This document shows, piece after piece, positions 11,801 through 22,445 of a stretch of 64,000 bases of DNA. Below the pieces are notes generated by a model. The model was not told the DNA's origin, did not search any database, and worked only from the letters and a program-made list of their open reading frames with translations. This DNA comes from Euglena gracilis. Taxonomy: Eukaryota; Euglenida; Euglenophyceae; Euglenales. The first letter of the stretch is position 1. Every line of letters starts with the position of its first letter. Location: positions 67,836,452 to 67,900,451 of the forward strand of contig CP154956.1 of the NCBI GenBank assembly GCA_039621445.1. Reading direction: 5' to 3'. The position numbers and the translations under genes were made by a program.

Positions 11801-12757
11801 TGGCTGGACCCCCCCGGGTAATTCAAAAAATACGGTTCGGAAATTTTGGGTGGACCCCCCCCCCGGGTTTTTCAAAAAATACGGTTGGGAAATTTTCGCT
11901 GGACCCCCCCTTGGGTTTTTCAAAAAATACGGTTGGGAAATTTTGGCTGGACCCCCCTGGGTTGTTTAAAAAATACGGTTGGGAAATTTTGGCTGGACCC
12001 CCCTTGGTTGTTTAAAAAATGCGGTTGGGAAATTTTGGCTGGACCCCCCTTGGTTGTTTAAAAAATTCGGTTCGGAATTTTTGGCTGGACCCCCCCTGAG
12101 TTATTCAAAAAATACGGTTGGGAAATTTTGGCTGGACCCCCCCCCTGGGTTGTTCCAAAATACGGTTGGGAAACTTTGGCTGGACCCCCCCTTGGTTTTT
12201 CAAAAAATACGGTTGGGAAATTTTGGCTGGACCCCCCCCCTGGGTTGTTCAAAAATACGGTTGGGAAACTTTGGCTGGACCCCCCCTTGGTTTTTCAAAA
12301 AATACGGTTGGGAAATTTTGGCTGGACCCCCCCCCCGGGTTATTCAAAAAATACAGTTCGTAAATTTTGGCTGGACCCCCGGGTTTTTGAAAAAATACAG
12401 TTGGGAAATTTTGGTTGGACCCCCCCTTGGGTATTCAAAAAATACGGTTGGGAAACTTTGGCTGGACCCCCCCCCCCCGGGTTTTTCAAAAAATACGGTT
12501 GGGAAATTTTGGCTGGACCCCCCCCCCCAGGTTATTCAAAAAATACGGTTCGGAAATTTTGGCTGGACCCCCCCTTGGTTTTTCAAAAAATACGGTTGGG
12601 AAATTTTGGTTGGACCCCCCCTGGGTTGTTTAAAAAATACGGTTGGGAAATTTTGGCTGGACCCCCCCGGGTAATTCAAAAAATACGGTTCGTAAATTTT
12701 GGCTGGACCCCCGGGTTTTTGAAAAAATACGGTTGGGAAATTTTGGCTGGACCCCCC
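5810..12757. repeat. ~47-bp minisatellite array of E1 (left part)
   Basis: The unit is GGTTGGGAAATTTTGGCTGG, a run of 5-13 C, TTGGGTTNTTC or TTGTTTA, then AAAAAATAC, with a period near 46-48 bp. The first units (about 5810-6060) are a divergent longer form ending GGGTTTTTTCAGAATTAC, probably ancestral. C-run length varies most. Because the period is not a multiple of three and all three frames can stay open, long ORFs repeating WEILAGPP, KFWLDPP and NFGWTPP arise. I do not regard them as genes. Confidence 0.95.
8947..10842 (+). repeat. ~948-bp tandem segmental duplication in the minisatellite
   Basis: The order of unit variants from about 8947 recurs from about 9895, 948 bp later. For example, the 103-residue peptide read at 9381-9692 is identical to that at 10329-10640, and the antisense frame at 9309-9503 equals 10257-10451. 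A smaller 505-bp repetition relates 6930 onward to 7435 onward. The array therefore grew by block duplication as well as unit by unit. Confidence 0.75.
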
Positions 12758-12758
12758 A

Positions 12759-14002
12759 GTGCCAAACGGTAGACTGGGGGGGGGGGGGTAGTGGGTAGTC
12801 GGCCGACTAGTCGGCCGACTACCCAATTGGTCCACCGACTAGTCGGCCGACTAATTGGTCGGTGGCTAGTCGGTGGGGGGGTAGTGGGTAGTCGGCCGAC
12901 TAGTCGGCCGACTACCCACTCCAATGTACTAACGGGTCAAAACCGCCGACTTTTAAGCCCCCCCCCTGGTAAAAAAAAAGTAAGCCACAAAAACGACTTA
13001 GCCCCCGAGTATGTTGCCAACACAGAAGGGATTTTGTTATTTGAGGGGGGGGGTGCGGGGGGGGCGGGAGCCCCCCCCCGCCTATGCCAAAGTGAGCCAC
13101 AAAAAACGACTTACCCCCCGAATATGGTTCCAACAGAGAAGGGGATTTTGTTATTTGAGGGGGGGGGGGGTGCGGGGGGGGCGGAGCCCCCCCCCCGCCT
13201 ATGCCAAAGTGAGCCACAAAAACGACTTAGCCCCCGAGTATGTTGCCAACAGAGAAGGGATTTTGTTATTTGAGGGGGGGGTGCGGGGGGGGCGGAGCCC
13301 CCCCCGCCTATGCCAAAGTGAGCCACAAAAACGACTTAGCCCCCGATGTTGCCAACACAGAAGGGATTTTGTTATTGAGGGGGGGGGGTGCGGGGGGGCG
13401 GAGCCCCCCCCGCCTATGCCAAAGTGAGCCACAAAAACGACTTAGCCCCCGAGTACGTTGCCAACACAGAAGGGATTTTGTTATTTGAGTCTCGGATTGG
13501 GGTGGAGGGGGGAGTTTTCTGCCTCTCGTGATGCAAAACGCAGATTGCAGATTGCATTTCTAAAGGATTTTAATGTAATCCCTGTTTCATCATTGGTTTT
13601 TTACCCCTCCGGACCCCCACCAAGGGCCCACCGACCCCCCACTGACCAAAGATTTCCATCTGGGGGTGTTTATTTAGGCGTAAGACACTTATTTGGACCC
13701 ATCCGGACCATTTCCGGGTGATTTGGGCCCGCCACAGACCATTTTTATGACCGCCGACTAGCCACCGACTAGATTGCATTGGATTTTGTTCATGGGGGGG
13801 GGGCTTAAAAGTCGGCGGTTTTGACCCGTTAGTACATTAGAGTGGGTAGTCGGCCGATTAGTTGGCCGACTACCCACTACCCCCCCCCCCTGTGTCGCCG
13901 ACTAGCTACCGACTAGGACTAGTCGGTGGACCAATTGGGTAGTCGGCCGACTAGTCGGCCGACTACCCACTACCCCCCCCCCCCCAGTCTACCGCCTTGC
14001 GC
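12759..14002. mobile_element. Nested 1.24-kb TIR element with palindromic arms
   Basis: Interrupts the minisatellite. The left tip GTGCCAAACGGTAGACTGGGG (12759 on) matches the reverse complement of the right tip (to 14002) at CGGTAGACTGGGG. The inverted arms extend about 200 bp, to 12966 on the left and from 13797 on the right, and end in AACGGGTCAAAACCGCCGAC. Each arm carries repeated palindromes TAGTCGGCCGACTA. The interior is a five-copy repeat plus about 250 bp without a recognised ORF. Flanks are minisatellite (CTGGACCCCC), so the target duplication is ambiguous. It looks like a non-autonomous DNA transposon; the superfamily was not recognised. Confidence 0.75.
12978..13487 (+). repeat. 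Five-copy ~110-bp repeat inside the TIR element
   Basis: Units start GTGAGCCACAAAAACGACTT at about 12979, 13090, 13207, 13317 and 13423. Each holds TTGCCAACA.AGAAGGGATTTTGTTATT and then G-rich and C-rich runs (GGGTGCGGGGGG, GGAGCCCCCC, CGCCTATGCCAAA). ORFs in several frames are repeat by-products. Confidence 0.9.
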
Positions 14003-14003
14003 C

Positions 14004-14946
14004 CAGCCGGACCCCCCCCTGGGTTTTTCAAAAAATACAGTTGGAAAGTTTTGGCTGGACCCCCCTTGGTTATTCAAAAAACACGGTTGGGAAATTTTGG
14101 CTGGACCTCCCCCCTGGGGTATTCAAAAAATACGGTTGAAATTTGGTCTGGACCCCCCCTGGGTTATTCAAAAAATACGGTTGGGAAATTTTGGCTGGCC
14201 CCCCCTGGGTTATTCAAAAAATACGGTTGGGAAATTTTGGCTGGACCCACCTGGGTTGTTCAAAAAATACGGTTGGGAAATTTTGGCTGGAACGCCCCCC
14301 CCCCCCGGGTTGCTCAAAAAATACGGTTGGGAAATTTTGGCTGGACCCCCCCCTGGGTTGTTCAAAAAATACGGTTGGGAAAATTTGGCTGTACCCCCCT
14401 TGGTTGTTTAAAAAATACGGTTGGGAAATTTTGGCTGGACCCCCCCCCCTGGGTTGTTCAAAAATACGGTTGGGAAACTTTGGCTGGACCCCCCCCCCGG
14501 GTAATTCAAAAAAATATACGGTTGGGAAATTTTGGCTGGTCCCCCGTTGATTTTTTCAAAAAATACGGTTGGGAAATTTTGGCTGGACCCCCCCTGGGTT
14601 ATTCAAAAAATACGGTTGGGAAACTTTGGCTGGACCCCACCTTGGTTGTTTAAAAAATACGGTTGAAATTTTGGCTGGACCCCCCCTGGGTTTTTCAAAA
14701 AATACGGTTGGAAATTTTGGCTGGACCCCCCCTTGGGTTGTTTAAAACATACGGTTGGGAAAATTTGGCTGGACCCCCCCCTTGGTTGTTTAAAACATAC
14801 GGTTGAAATTTTGGCTGGACCCCCCCTGGGTTTTTCAAAAAATACGGTTGGAAAGTTTTGGCCGGACCCCCCCCCCCCGGGTTTTTCAAAAAATTCGGTT
14901 GGAAAGTTTTGGCTGGACCCCCCTTGGTTATTCAAAAAATACGGTT
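14004..14946. repeat. ~47-bp minisatellite array of E1 (right part)
   Basis: Continuation of the array after the nested element, with the same unit and more variants that have shortened GGTTGAAATT or GGTTGGAAAGTTTT cores. It ends at a G-run at about 14946, where the single-copy right arm begins. Confidence 0.93.
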
Positions 14947-16652
14947 GGGGGGGGGGGGCGTTGGCACTTTCAGGTTGTTGTTCGGTTGTCTTTTGAAGTT
15001 ATTTTCTTGGTTCCGCAGGTTCAACTGAGCAATTGTTGATGGAGCACTACACATGCAGCGATTGTGTTTGTATCATGTTTGTTTCATATTTGTTGTTTTT
15101 GCTTTTTTTGTCTGTCCACGTGCCAGTTCAAAAAAACAAAAACAGGAGCAAAACAAACTTTTTCACTCCTCTTGGATTTGTGATGAATTTTATTTTTACT
15201 TGCACAAGATCAGACGTTGTTGAATATTATCCTTTGGCTTTTTTCCATGGTGAATAAATTCGTATCAAAAATTTCAGGATGTCGAGAGTCACTTGAGGGA
15301 CCTACTGTCCCATGCCGTCAGCAATAAAACTTGGAAATCGGTTCCAAGATCCAAAAGGTTCCAAGAAGCACGGTTTTTGTGCCCAGCCACCGGCTGAAAA
15401 AAAACAGGTTTTTTTTTTGGACTCGCCGCCCAAATCCTCCCAAAAGACACCAGAAGTTTTGGTTGACCAAATTTTCAAAAAAGGACAGTGCCATGGGAAA
15501 TTCACGGGGCCATCCACAGCGGACTTGGGGAAAAGTGAATGCCTTGTTGAATAATTTCCCCTCCGAAAAAAAAATACGCCGGGAAGTCTTCCGCACCTTC
15601 CCGAAGAGACGGCCGGAATTTCCAACCGAGGACCTTCCAAAATTTTTCTGCGGTGCCACAAAACGGGACAGCTAAATTCACACCGTATACCCGCCAAAGA
15701 GCGCACGGGTGCCAATGTCGTGCAACTTAGCGTAATTTGAAGCAAAAACAGGCTCTTGGCCAGGCATGCCGCAGGTCGGCCAGCATTGGCCGATTGCACA
15801 GATTTCGGGCGAAAACGGGTTGAAGTATCCCGTCAGATGCATCATGCTAAACACCTGTCACCCAGTTTTTTTTATTTCGAACAGATCGGACAAGAACTGG
15901 AACTGACGATCTGCCGGTTCCCGGTGACATCACCGGGGACCTGCTCACTCCCTGGGGGGGGATCCCTCCCGAGGGAACTCCCTCGGAGAAAGCCGAAAAG
16001 GGAGGAAGGGACACCGAGAGCGGAGCACAAAGGCATTGCGCGGCCATGCCTTGCATGGTTTGATTTTTTGGTCAAAGTAGGCCCTGAAGGTTCCATAAAT
16101 GGGTTACGCCATGGTTATCCCCCAGTTTTGTTTTCCACCCCACCAAAAGAGCAACACTTGGGACGGGATGGTTTTCGTACTCCCTCGAGGCAGACCGAGA
16201 AGGGAGGAAGGGACACCGAGGGCGAAGCACAAAGACATTGTGAGCCCGACCCCCCCACCCATTTAAGAAAGTTTTCGAGCAAGGCATGGCCTCACAATGG
16301 CAAAGTGCGGAGCCCGAGGTGTCTCTCTGAGACCTGTGTCCGCTCAAACACGATTTTGGTCTGGTATATTGTTTTCTTTGGCGCCGAACCGCAGAAAGAA
16401 GTTGCACGCCAAGGGCCGGCAAAAAAATAAATAAGCTGCCATTCTGCGGTTTTGTGGAAAAACAAAACGCAAACTGTTTTGCCCTTTGCTCCACACTTTG
16501 GCATATTTGGTTCTGTCTTTGGTGCTGGTGTGCACCTTATGGCACTTTGGAAAGGCCCCATAAACTCTTAAGAAAATCGTTTGCATCCGACCGTTTTGGT
16601 TTTTTTCCAGTTTCTGGGCCAATTTATTGTAAGTGCATTCTGCCAACGCTTG
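14947..16652 (+). other. E1 right arm, shared with E2
   Basis: From GGCGTTGGCACTTTCAGGTTG to the terminal hairpin this arm aligns with E2 25309-26857. It begins with an acceptor-like TTGGTTCCGCAGG tract. Open stretches near 15331-15675 and 15756-15850 (for example GKVNALLNNFPSEKK and RHAAGRPALADCTDFG) also occur in E2, but frames shift between the copies. E1 has about 155 bp near 16172-16325, a partial duplicate of the GGGAGGAAGGGACACCGAG motif, that E2 lacks. No protein family was recognised. Captured gene debris is possible. Confidence 0.5.
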
Positions 16653-16687
16653 GGCCCGTGCGTGAGCACGGGCCGGGCCAGGGCTTG
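16653..16687 (+). other. Helitron-like 3' terminus of E1
   Basis: Perfect 9-bp stem GGCCCGTGC / GCACGGGCC with loop GTGA at 16653-16674, then 13 bases GGGCCAGGGCTTG, then the next TCTATATAT at 16688. Confidence 0.78.
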
Positions 16688-16949
16688 TCTATATATCTAC
16701 GCCTCTAAGGCTCACGAATCGGATCAACCGGTTCGCGATCCGGGCCGTTGAACCCCGAATGGGCGTTATCCCTCGAGCGTTGGGGCACCGGACCGGGACC
16801 GTTGGGTGCACCGTCGGACCGTGCACCCGGAACGGGGTGCCGGAAATCCTGCTTCGGAAGGAATCGGGAGAAAAATCCGTCCGGGTAAGTCCTAATTCAA
16901 CGATCGGGCGTAGGGGGGTTTGCCCGTAGATCAGGAAGACTCCAAATCC

Positions 16950-16997
16950 TCAAACCAATCAATCAATCAATCAAACAACCCCAACCCTAACCCTCAC

Positions 16998-17037
<40 letters not shown>

Positions 17038-17109
17038 GTAGATCAGGAAGACTCCAAATCCTCAAACCAATCAATCAATCAATCAAACAACCCCAACCCT
17101 AACCCTCAC

Positions 17110-17161
<52 letters not shown>

Positions 17162-17174
17162 CCAACCAATCAAC

Positions 17175-17232
<58 letters not shown>

Positions 17233-17765
17233 GTCAATCAGTCAATCAATCAATCAATCAATCAATCAGTCAGTCAATCAGTCAAATCAAATCAAATGAA
17301 ATGAAATGAAATCAACGTTTTTTTTTTTTTTGCAAATCTGCCAAATTTGACCTCATTGGGCCAGATTCGCCCTAATTTTTTTTCAGAATTAGGAAATAGT
17401 TTTACATCCCGAGGCCAAATGACCCCCCAACCCAGTGAGATCAATCAACCAACCAACCAATCAATCCATCCATAACTAACCAAATGAACCAAACCAACCA
17501 AACCAACCAAACCAAACCAACCAAACCAACCAAACCAACCAAACCAAACCAACCAAACCAACTAACCAACCAAACCAAACCAACCAAACCAACCAAACCA
17601 TCCAACCAAACCAACCAAACCAACCAAACCAACCAAACCAACCAACCAACCAAACCAACCAAACCAGCCAACCAAACCAAACCAACCAACCAAACCAACC
17701 AACCAAACCAACCAAACCAACAAACCAAGTAACCAAGCAACCAATCAGTCAATCAAGCAATCAAT
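16950..17765. repeat. (TCAA)n / (ACCAA)n microsatellite of E2
   Basis: Begins with two copies of AGATCAGGAAGACTCCAAATCCTC (about 16927 and 17038), each followed by CAATCAAT runs and a short CCCCAACCCTAACCCTCACC piece. One spacer copy lies at about 17315-17440, then AACCAACCAA runs follow. Structure and position match E1. Confidence 0.9.
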
Positions 17766-18389
17766 GAATATTTCGAGTTGAATTTGGACTGTTTGGTGCG
17801 TGCGTGCGTGATGGTGCTCAATTTTGGGGAGGCTGGGGATCATGCAGGTGACTTGGGAAGTTTCAAAATGCAGATGCAGAAAATCTTTTTTTGGCAATCC
17901 ACATTCCGATGCCACATTACCCCCCCCCCCCACCAGTGAGGAAACCCAATTTTACCAGCCATTTTTCCAGAAATTATCCTGATGGTGGCCATTAGAAGAG
18001 GTTGGGAAACAACCATTTTCTGTTCAGAGAGTGGTTGGGCTAATTTGGTTCCAGAAGACCCAGTCTCATGTTTGTGTGTTCTGCAGGCTGTGATGTCAGT
18101 CATTGATGCCACGAAAAGCAAAGTGAGTGCTCTTGGGTATGATTTTTTTTGTTTCAGGTTTCTGCAGTTTGAATATTACAATTTGAGAAAGTCAAGATAT
18201 TTTGAGTTTCAATCCGCGGACAAGACAACACAGGTGTGGGGAAAAGCCTCCAGGAAACCCCTGGGGGTTCCCACTTGAGGGGGGAGGGGGCTACAGGGAA
18301 CCGGGTTTGACTTTCCAGAAGGACGACATCAAGGAGCCCAGAGAGAGCGCATGCACGCCCCCCTGAATATCTTTTGCTTTTCACTATTC
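17766..18389 (+). other. Low-copy segment of E2 matching E1
   Basis: Near copy of E1 5223-5809. About 45 bp (TTTTGGGGAGGCTGGGGATCATG and following bases) near 17821 is absent from E1. It includes the exon-like 36-mer at 18087-18122 with TTCTGCAG before and GTGAGT after. No complete ORF and no recognised protein. Confidence 0.5.
18087..18122 (+). pseudogene. Exon-like 36-mer, possible captured exon (E2)
   Basis: Same block as E1 5500-5535, with intact acceptor-like TTCTGCAG and donor-like GTGAGT borders, reading AVMSVIDATKSK. The single difference between copies is synonymous in that frame. One substitution is too little to claim selection. Confidence 0.4.
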
Positions 18390-19489
18390 ACCTGGGGGAA
18401 TAAAAATTGGTTGGGAACAGTTGAGAAATTTTGGCTGAACCTCTCTCGGGTTTTTTCAGAATTACGGTTGGTTAATTTTGGCTGGACCACCCAGGTTTTT
18501 TTTTCTTCAGAAATACAGTTGGGTAATTTTGGCTGGACCCCATCCCCCTGGGTATTTTCAGAATTACAATTGGGGAATTCTGCTGGACCATGGGTTATTT
18601 CAGAATTGCGGTTGGTAATTTTGGCTGGACCCCTCAGGGTTTTTTCAGAATTGCTGTTGAAAAATTTGGCTGGAACCCCCCGGTTTTTTTCAGAATTCCG
18701 GGTGAAAATTTTGGCTCGACCCCCCCGGGTTTTTTGTTTCAGAATTACGGTTGGAAATGTCAGGGACCCCCCTAGGTTTTTTCAGAACTACAATTGTGAG
18801 TTTTAAAGTTTTGGCTGGACCTCCCTAGGCTTTTTCAGAATTACCATTGGGACATTTTGGCTGGACCCCCCCCCCCGGGTTTTTCAGCATTACGGTTGGG
18901 AAAGGTCAGGGACCCCCATGAGTTTTTTCAGCATTACGGTTGGGAGATTTTGGCTGGACCCCCATGGGCTTTTTCAGAAACAGGGTTGGGAAGATTTGGC
19001 TGGACCCCCCCCCCCCGAGAATTACGGTTGAGAATTTTGGCTGAACCCCCCTGGGTTTTTTAGGATTACTGTTGGGAAATTTTTGGCTGCCCCCCCCCCA
19101 CGTTTTCCAGAAATGCGGTTGGGTAATTTTGGCTGGACGCCCCAGGTTTTTTCAGAATTACGGTTGCGAATTCAAGGGACCGCCCATGTGGTTTTTATAA
19201 TCACAATTGTGAATTTTTGCTGGACCCCCCCTGGGTTTTTTCAGAATTGCCCTTGAAAAAATTTGGCCGGAACCCCCGTGGGATTTTTTCAGAATCACAG
19301 TTGGAAATGTCAGGGACCCCCCTGGGTTTTTTCAGAACTGCAATTGTAAATTTTTAATGTTTTTGGCTTGACCCATCTAGGTTTTTTCAGAATTACGATT
19401 GGGACATTTTGGCTGGACCCCCCCCCCGGGTTTTTTCAGCATTGCGGTTGGGAAAGGTCAGGGACCCCCATGATTTTTTTCAGAATTAA

Positions 19490-19677
19490 AACCATAATTC
19501 TGAAGAAAAAAACCCGGGGGGTCCAGCCAACATTTCTCAACAGTAATCCTAAAAAACCCAGGGGAGTTCAGCCAAATTTTTCAACTGTAATTCTCTGGGG
19601 GGGGGTCCAGCCAAAACTTCCCAACCCTGTTTCTGAAAAAACCCATTGGGGTCCAGCCAAAATTTCCCAACCGTAAG
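19490..19677 (-). repeat. Inverted long-form minisatellite block in E2
   Basis: Orientation flips here. The reverse complement of 19519-19677 matches E1 5893-6047 essentially base for base, apart from one C-run length. It matches E2's own forward counterpart (about 18935-19085) clearly less well. This points to inversion combined with exchange between sister elements. Confidence 0.85.
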
Positions 19678-20632
19678 GGACTCTGCGTTTTTCCAAAATA
19701 CGGCCGGGAAATTTTGGCTGGACCCCCCCCCTGGGTTTTTCAAAAAATACGGTTGGGAAATTTTGGCTGGACCCCCCCCGGGGTTATTCAAAAAATACGG
19801 TTGGGAAATATTGGCTGGACGCCCCCTGGGTTTCTCAGAAAACACAGTTGGGAAATTTTGGCTGGACCCCCGTTGGGTTGTTCAAAAAATGCGGTTGGGA
19901 AATTTTGGCTGGACCCCCCCTGGGTTATTCAGAAAATACGGTTGGGAAATTTTGGCCGGACCCCCCCCTGGGTCATTCAAAAAATACGGTTCGGAAATTT
20001 TGGCTTGACCCACCCTTGGGTTTTTCAAAAAATACAGTTGGGAAATATTGGCTGGACCGCCCCTGGGTTTTTTTTAAAAAATACGGTTGGGAAATTTTGG
20101 CTGCCCCCCCCCCCCCCTGGGTTGTTCAAAAAATACGGTGGGGAAATTTTGGCTGGACCCCCCCCCTGGGTTGTTCAATATTACGGTTGGGAAGTTTTGG
20201 CTGGACCCCCCCCCTGTGTTGTTCAATATTACGGTTGGGAAATTTTGGCTGGACCCCCCCCCTGGGTTGTTCAAAAAATACGGTGGGGAAATTTTGGCTG
20301 GACCCCCCCTGGGTTTTTCAAAAAATACGGTTGGGAAATTTTGGCTGGACCCCCCCTGGGTTATTCAAAAAATACGGTTGGGAAATTTCGGCTGGACCCC
20401 GTTGGGGTTTTCAAAAAATACGATTGGGAAATTTTGGCTGGAGCCCCCCGGGTAATTCAAAAAATACGGTTGGGAAATTTTGGCTGGACCCCGTTGGGGT
20501 TTTCAAAAAATACGGTTCGGTAATTTTGGCTGTCGCCCCCCGGATAATTCAAAAAATACGGTTCGGAAATTTTGGCTGGGTTTTCCCAAAAATACGGTTG
20601 GGAAATTTTGGCTGGACCCCCCCCCCGGGTTA

Positions 20633-20928
20633 CCATGCCCCCCCCCATATTGTACCCCCCCCTAGGAGCCATTTTCGAGGGGGGGGGTACATTATGGGGG
20701 GGGTACATTATGGGGGGGTCTCTCAGAGTGGGGGGGTACAGAGATTTTTTACCCCATTTTTTTTGCGTCCGCCGATGGCAGCCGGAAATATAAGATCCGC
20801 CGAATTTTCACCGTCCCGAAAAAAATCTTCTGGCCGCCTTCGGCGGCCAGTTTTTGGTCAAACTTTTTCGGGGGGTCAAGGGGGGGGGTACATTATGGGG
20901 GGGGGTACAATATGGGGGGGGGGCATGG
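20633..20928. mobile_element. 296-bp MITE with TA target duplication
   Basis: Sits inside one minisatellite unit. The terminal inverted repeats begin CCATGCCCCCCC and continue CATATTGTACCCCCCC on both ends (about 30 bp, allowing for C-run length). The flanks are TA on both sides; removing the element plus one TA restores the normal GGGTTATTCAAAA unit. Internal GTACATTATGGGGGG repeats and a perfect hairpin CTGGCCGCC-TTC-GGCGGCCAG at 20830-20850 are visible. TA duplication fits a Tc1/mariner-like origin (inference). It has no coding capacity. Confidence 0.85.
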
Positions 20929-22445
20929 TATTCAAAAAATACGGTTGGGAAATTTTGGCTGGACCCCCCCCAGGTTTGTTCAAAAAATACGATTGGGAAA
21001 TTTTGGCTGGACCCCCGTTGGGTTGTTCAAAAAAGACGGTTGGGAAATTTTGGCTGGACCCCCCTTGGTTGTTCAAAAAATACGGTTGGGAAATTTTGGC
21101 TGGACCCCCCATGGGTTATTCAAAAAGTACGGTTGGGAAATTTTGGCTGGACCCCCCCCGGTTTGTTCAAAAAATACGATTGGGAAATTTTGGCTGGACC
21201 CCCACCCTGGGTTGTTCAAAAAGTACGGTTGGGAAATTTGGGCTGGACCCCCGTTGGGTTGTTCAAAAAATACGGTTGGGAAATTTTGGCTGGACCCCCC
21301 TTGGTTGTTCAAAAAATACGATTGGGAAATTTTGGCTGGACCCCCGTTGGGTTGTTCAAAAAATACGATTGGGAATTTTTGGCTGGACACCCCTTGGTTG
21401 TTCAAAAAATATGGTTGGGAAATTTTGGCTGGACCCCCCCCGGGTTATTCAACGTTGGGAAATTTTGGCTGGACCCCCCAGGGTAATTCAAAAAATACGG
21501 TTGGGAAATTTTGGCTGGACCCCCCCGGGTAATTCAAAAAATACGGTTGGGAAATTTTGGCTGGACCCCCCCCGGGTAATTCAAAAAATACAGTTGGGAA
21601 ATTTTGGCTGGACCCCCCCTGGGTTATTCAAAAAGTACGGTTGGGAAATTTGGGCTGGACCCCCCATGGGTTATTCAAAAAGCACGGTTGGGAAATTTTG
21701 GCTGGACCCCCTCCCTGGGTTGTTCAAAAAATACGGTTGGGAAATTTTGGCTGGACCGCCCCCCGGGTTATTCAAAAAATACGGTTGGGAAATTTTGGCT
21801 GGACCCCCCCCTGGGTTATTCAAAAAGCACGGTTGGGAAATTGGCTGGACCCCCTCCCTGGGTTGTTCAAAAAATACGGTTAATAAATTTTGGCTGGACC
21901 CCCGTTGGGTTGTTCAAAAAATACGGTTGGGAAATTTTGGCTGGACCCCCCCTGGGTTATTCAAAAAATACGGTTGGGAAATTTTGGCAGGACCCCCCCT
22001 TGGTTGTTCAAAAAATACGGTTGGGAAATTTTGGCTGGACCCCCCCTGGGTTATTCAAAAAATACGTTTGGGAAATTTTGGCTGGACCCCCCCCTGGTTT
22101 GTTCAAAAAATACGATTGGGAAATTTTGGCTGGACCCCCGTTGGGTTGTTCAAAAAATACGGTTGGGAAATTTTGGCTGGACCCCCCCTGGGTTATTCAA
22201 AAAATACGGTTGGGAAATTTTGGCTGGACCCCCCCCTGGTTTGTTCAAAAAATACGGTTGGGAAATTTTGGCTGGACCCCCCCTGGGTTATTCAAAAAGT
22301 ACGGTTGGGAAATTTTGGCTGGACCCCCCCCTGGTTTGTTCAAAAAATACGATTGGGAAACTTTGGCTGGACCCCCTCCCTGGGTTGTTCAAAAAATACG
22401 GTTGGGAAATTTTGGCTGGAGCCCCCCCCCCCCGGGTTATTCAAA

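Larger units (their letters stand above)
4100..16687 (+). mobile_element. E1: non-autonomous Helitron-like element, 12.6 kb
   Basis: Bounded on the left by the TCTATATAT start after E0's terminus and on the right by hairpin 16653-16674 plus GCTTG ending at 16687. It contains, in order, a GC-rich head, microsatellite, a shared low-copy segment, minisatellite with a nested TIR element, and a right arm. It encodes no Rep or helicase. E2 repeats the same architecture with high similarity in all non-satellite parts, so the two belong to one family. Its movement would depend on a RepHel supplied in trans, such as the one in E3 (inference). Confidence 0.75.

Noticed and set aside
6034-11969. Many overlapping ORFs with GWTPP, WEILAGPP and KFWLDPP repeats
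   Set aside because: The period of 46-48 bp is not a multiple of three, frames rotate from unit to unit, and C-run length varies freely. This is incompatible with selection on protein.
12791-13488. Gly/Pro-rich ORFs in the TIR element
   Set aside because: They come from the five-copy internal repeat and its G/C runs in several frames and both strands. No transposase motif is present.
16344-16646. Antisense ORF in the E1 right arm, partly conserved in E2
   Set aside because: The similarity simply reflects shared DNA. The frames are broken differently in E2 and no domain is recognisable.
16979-17110. CCCTAACCCT pieces as telomeric insertion
   Set aside because: There are only two short copies within a duplicated microsatellite segment, too little to call.
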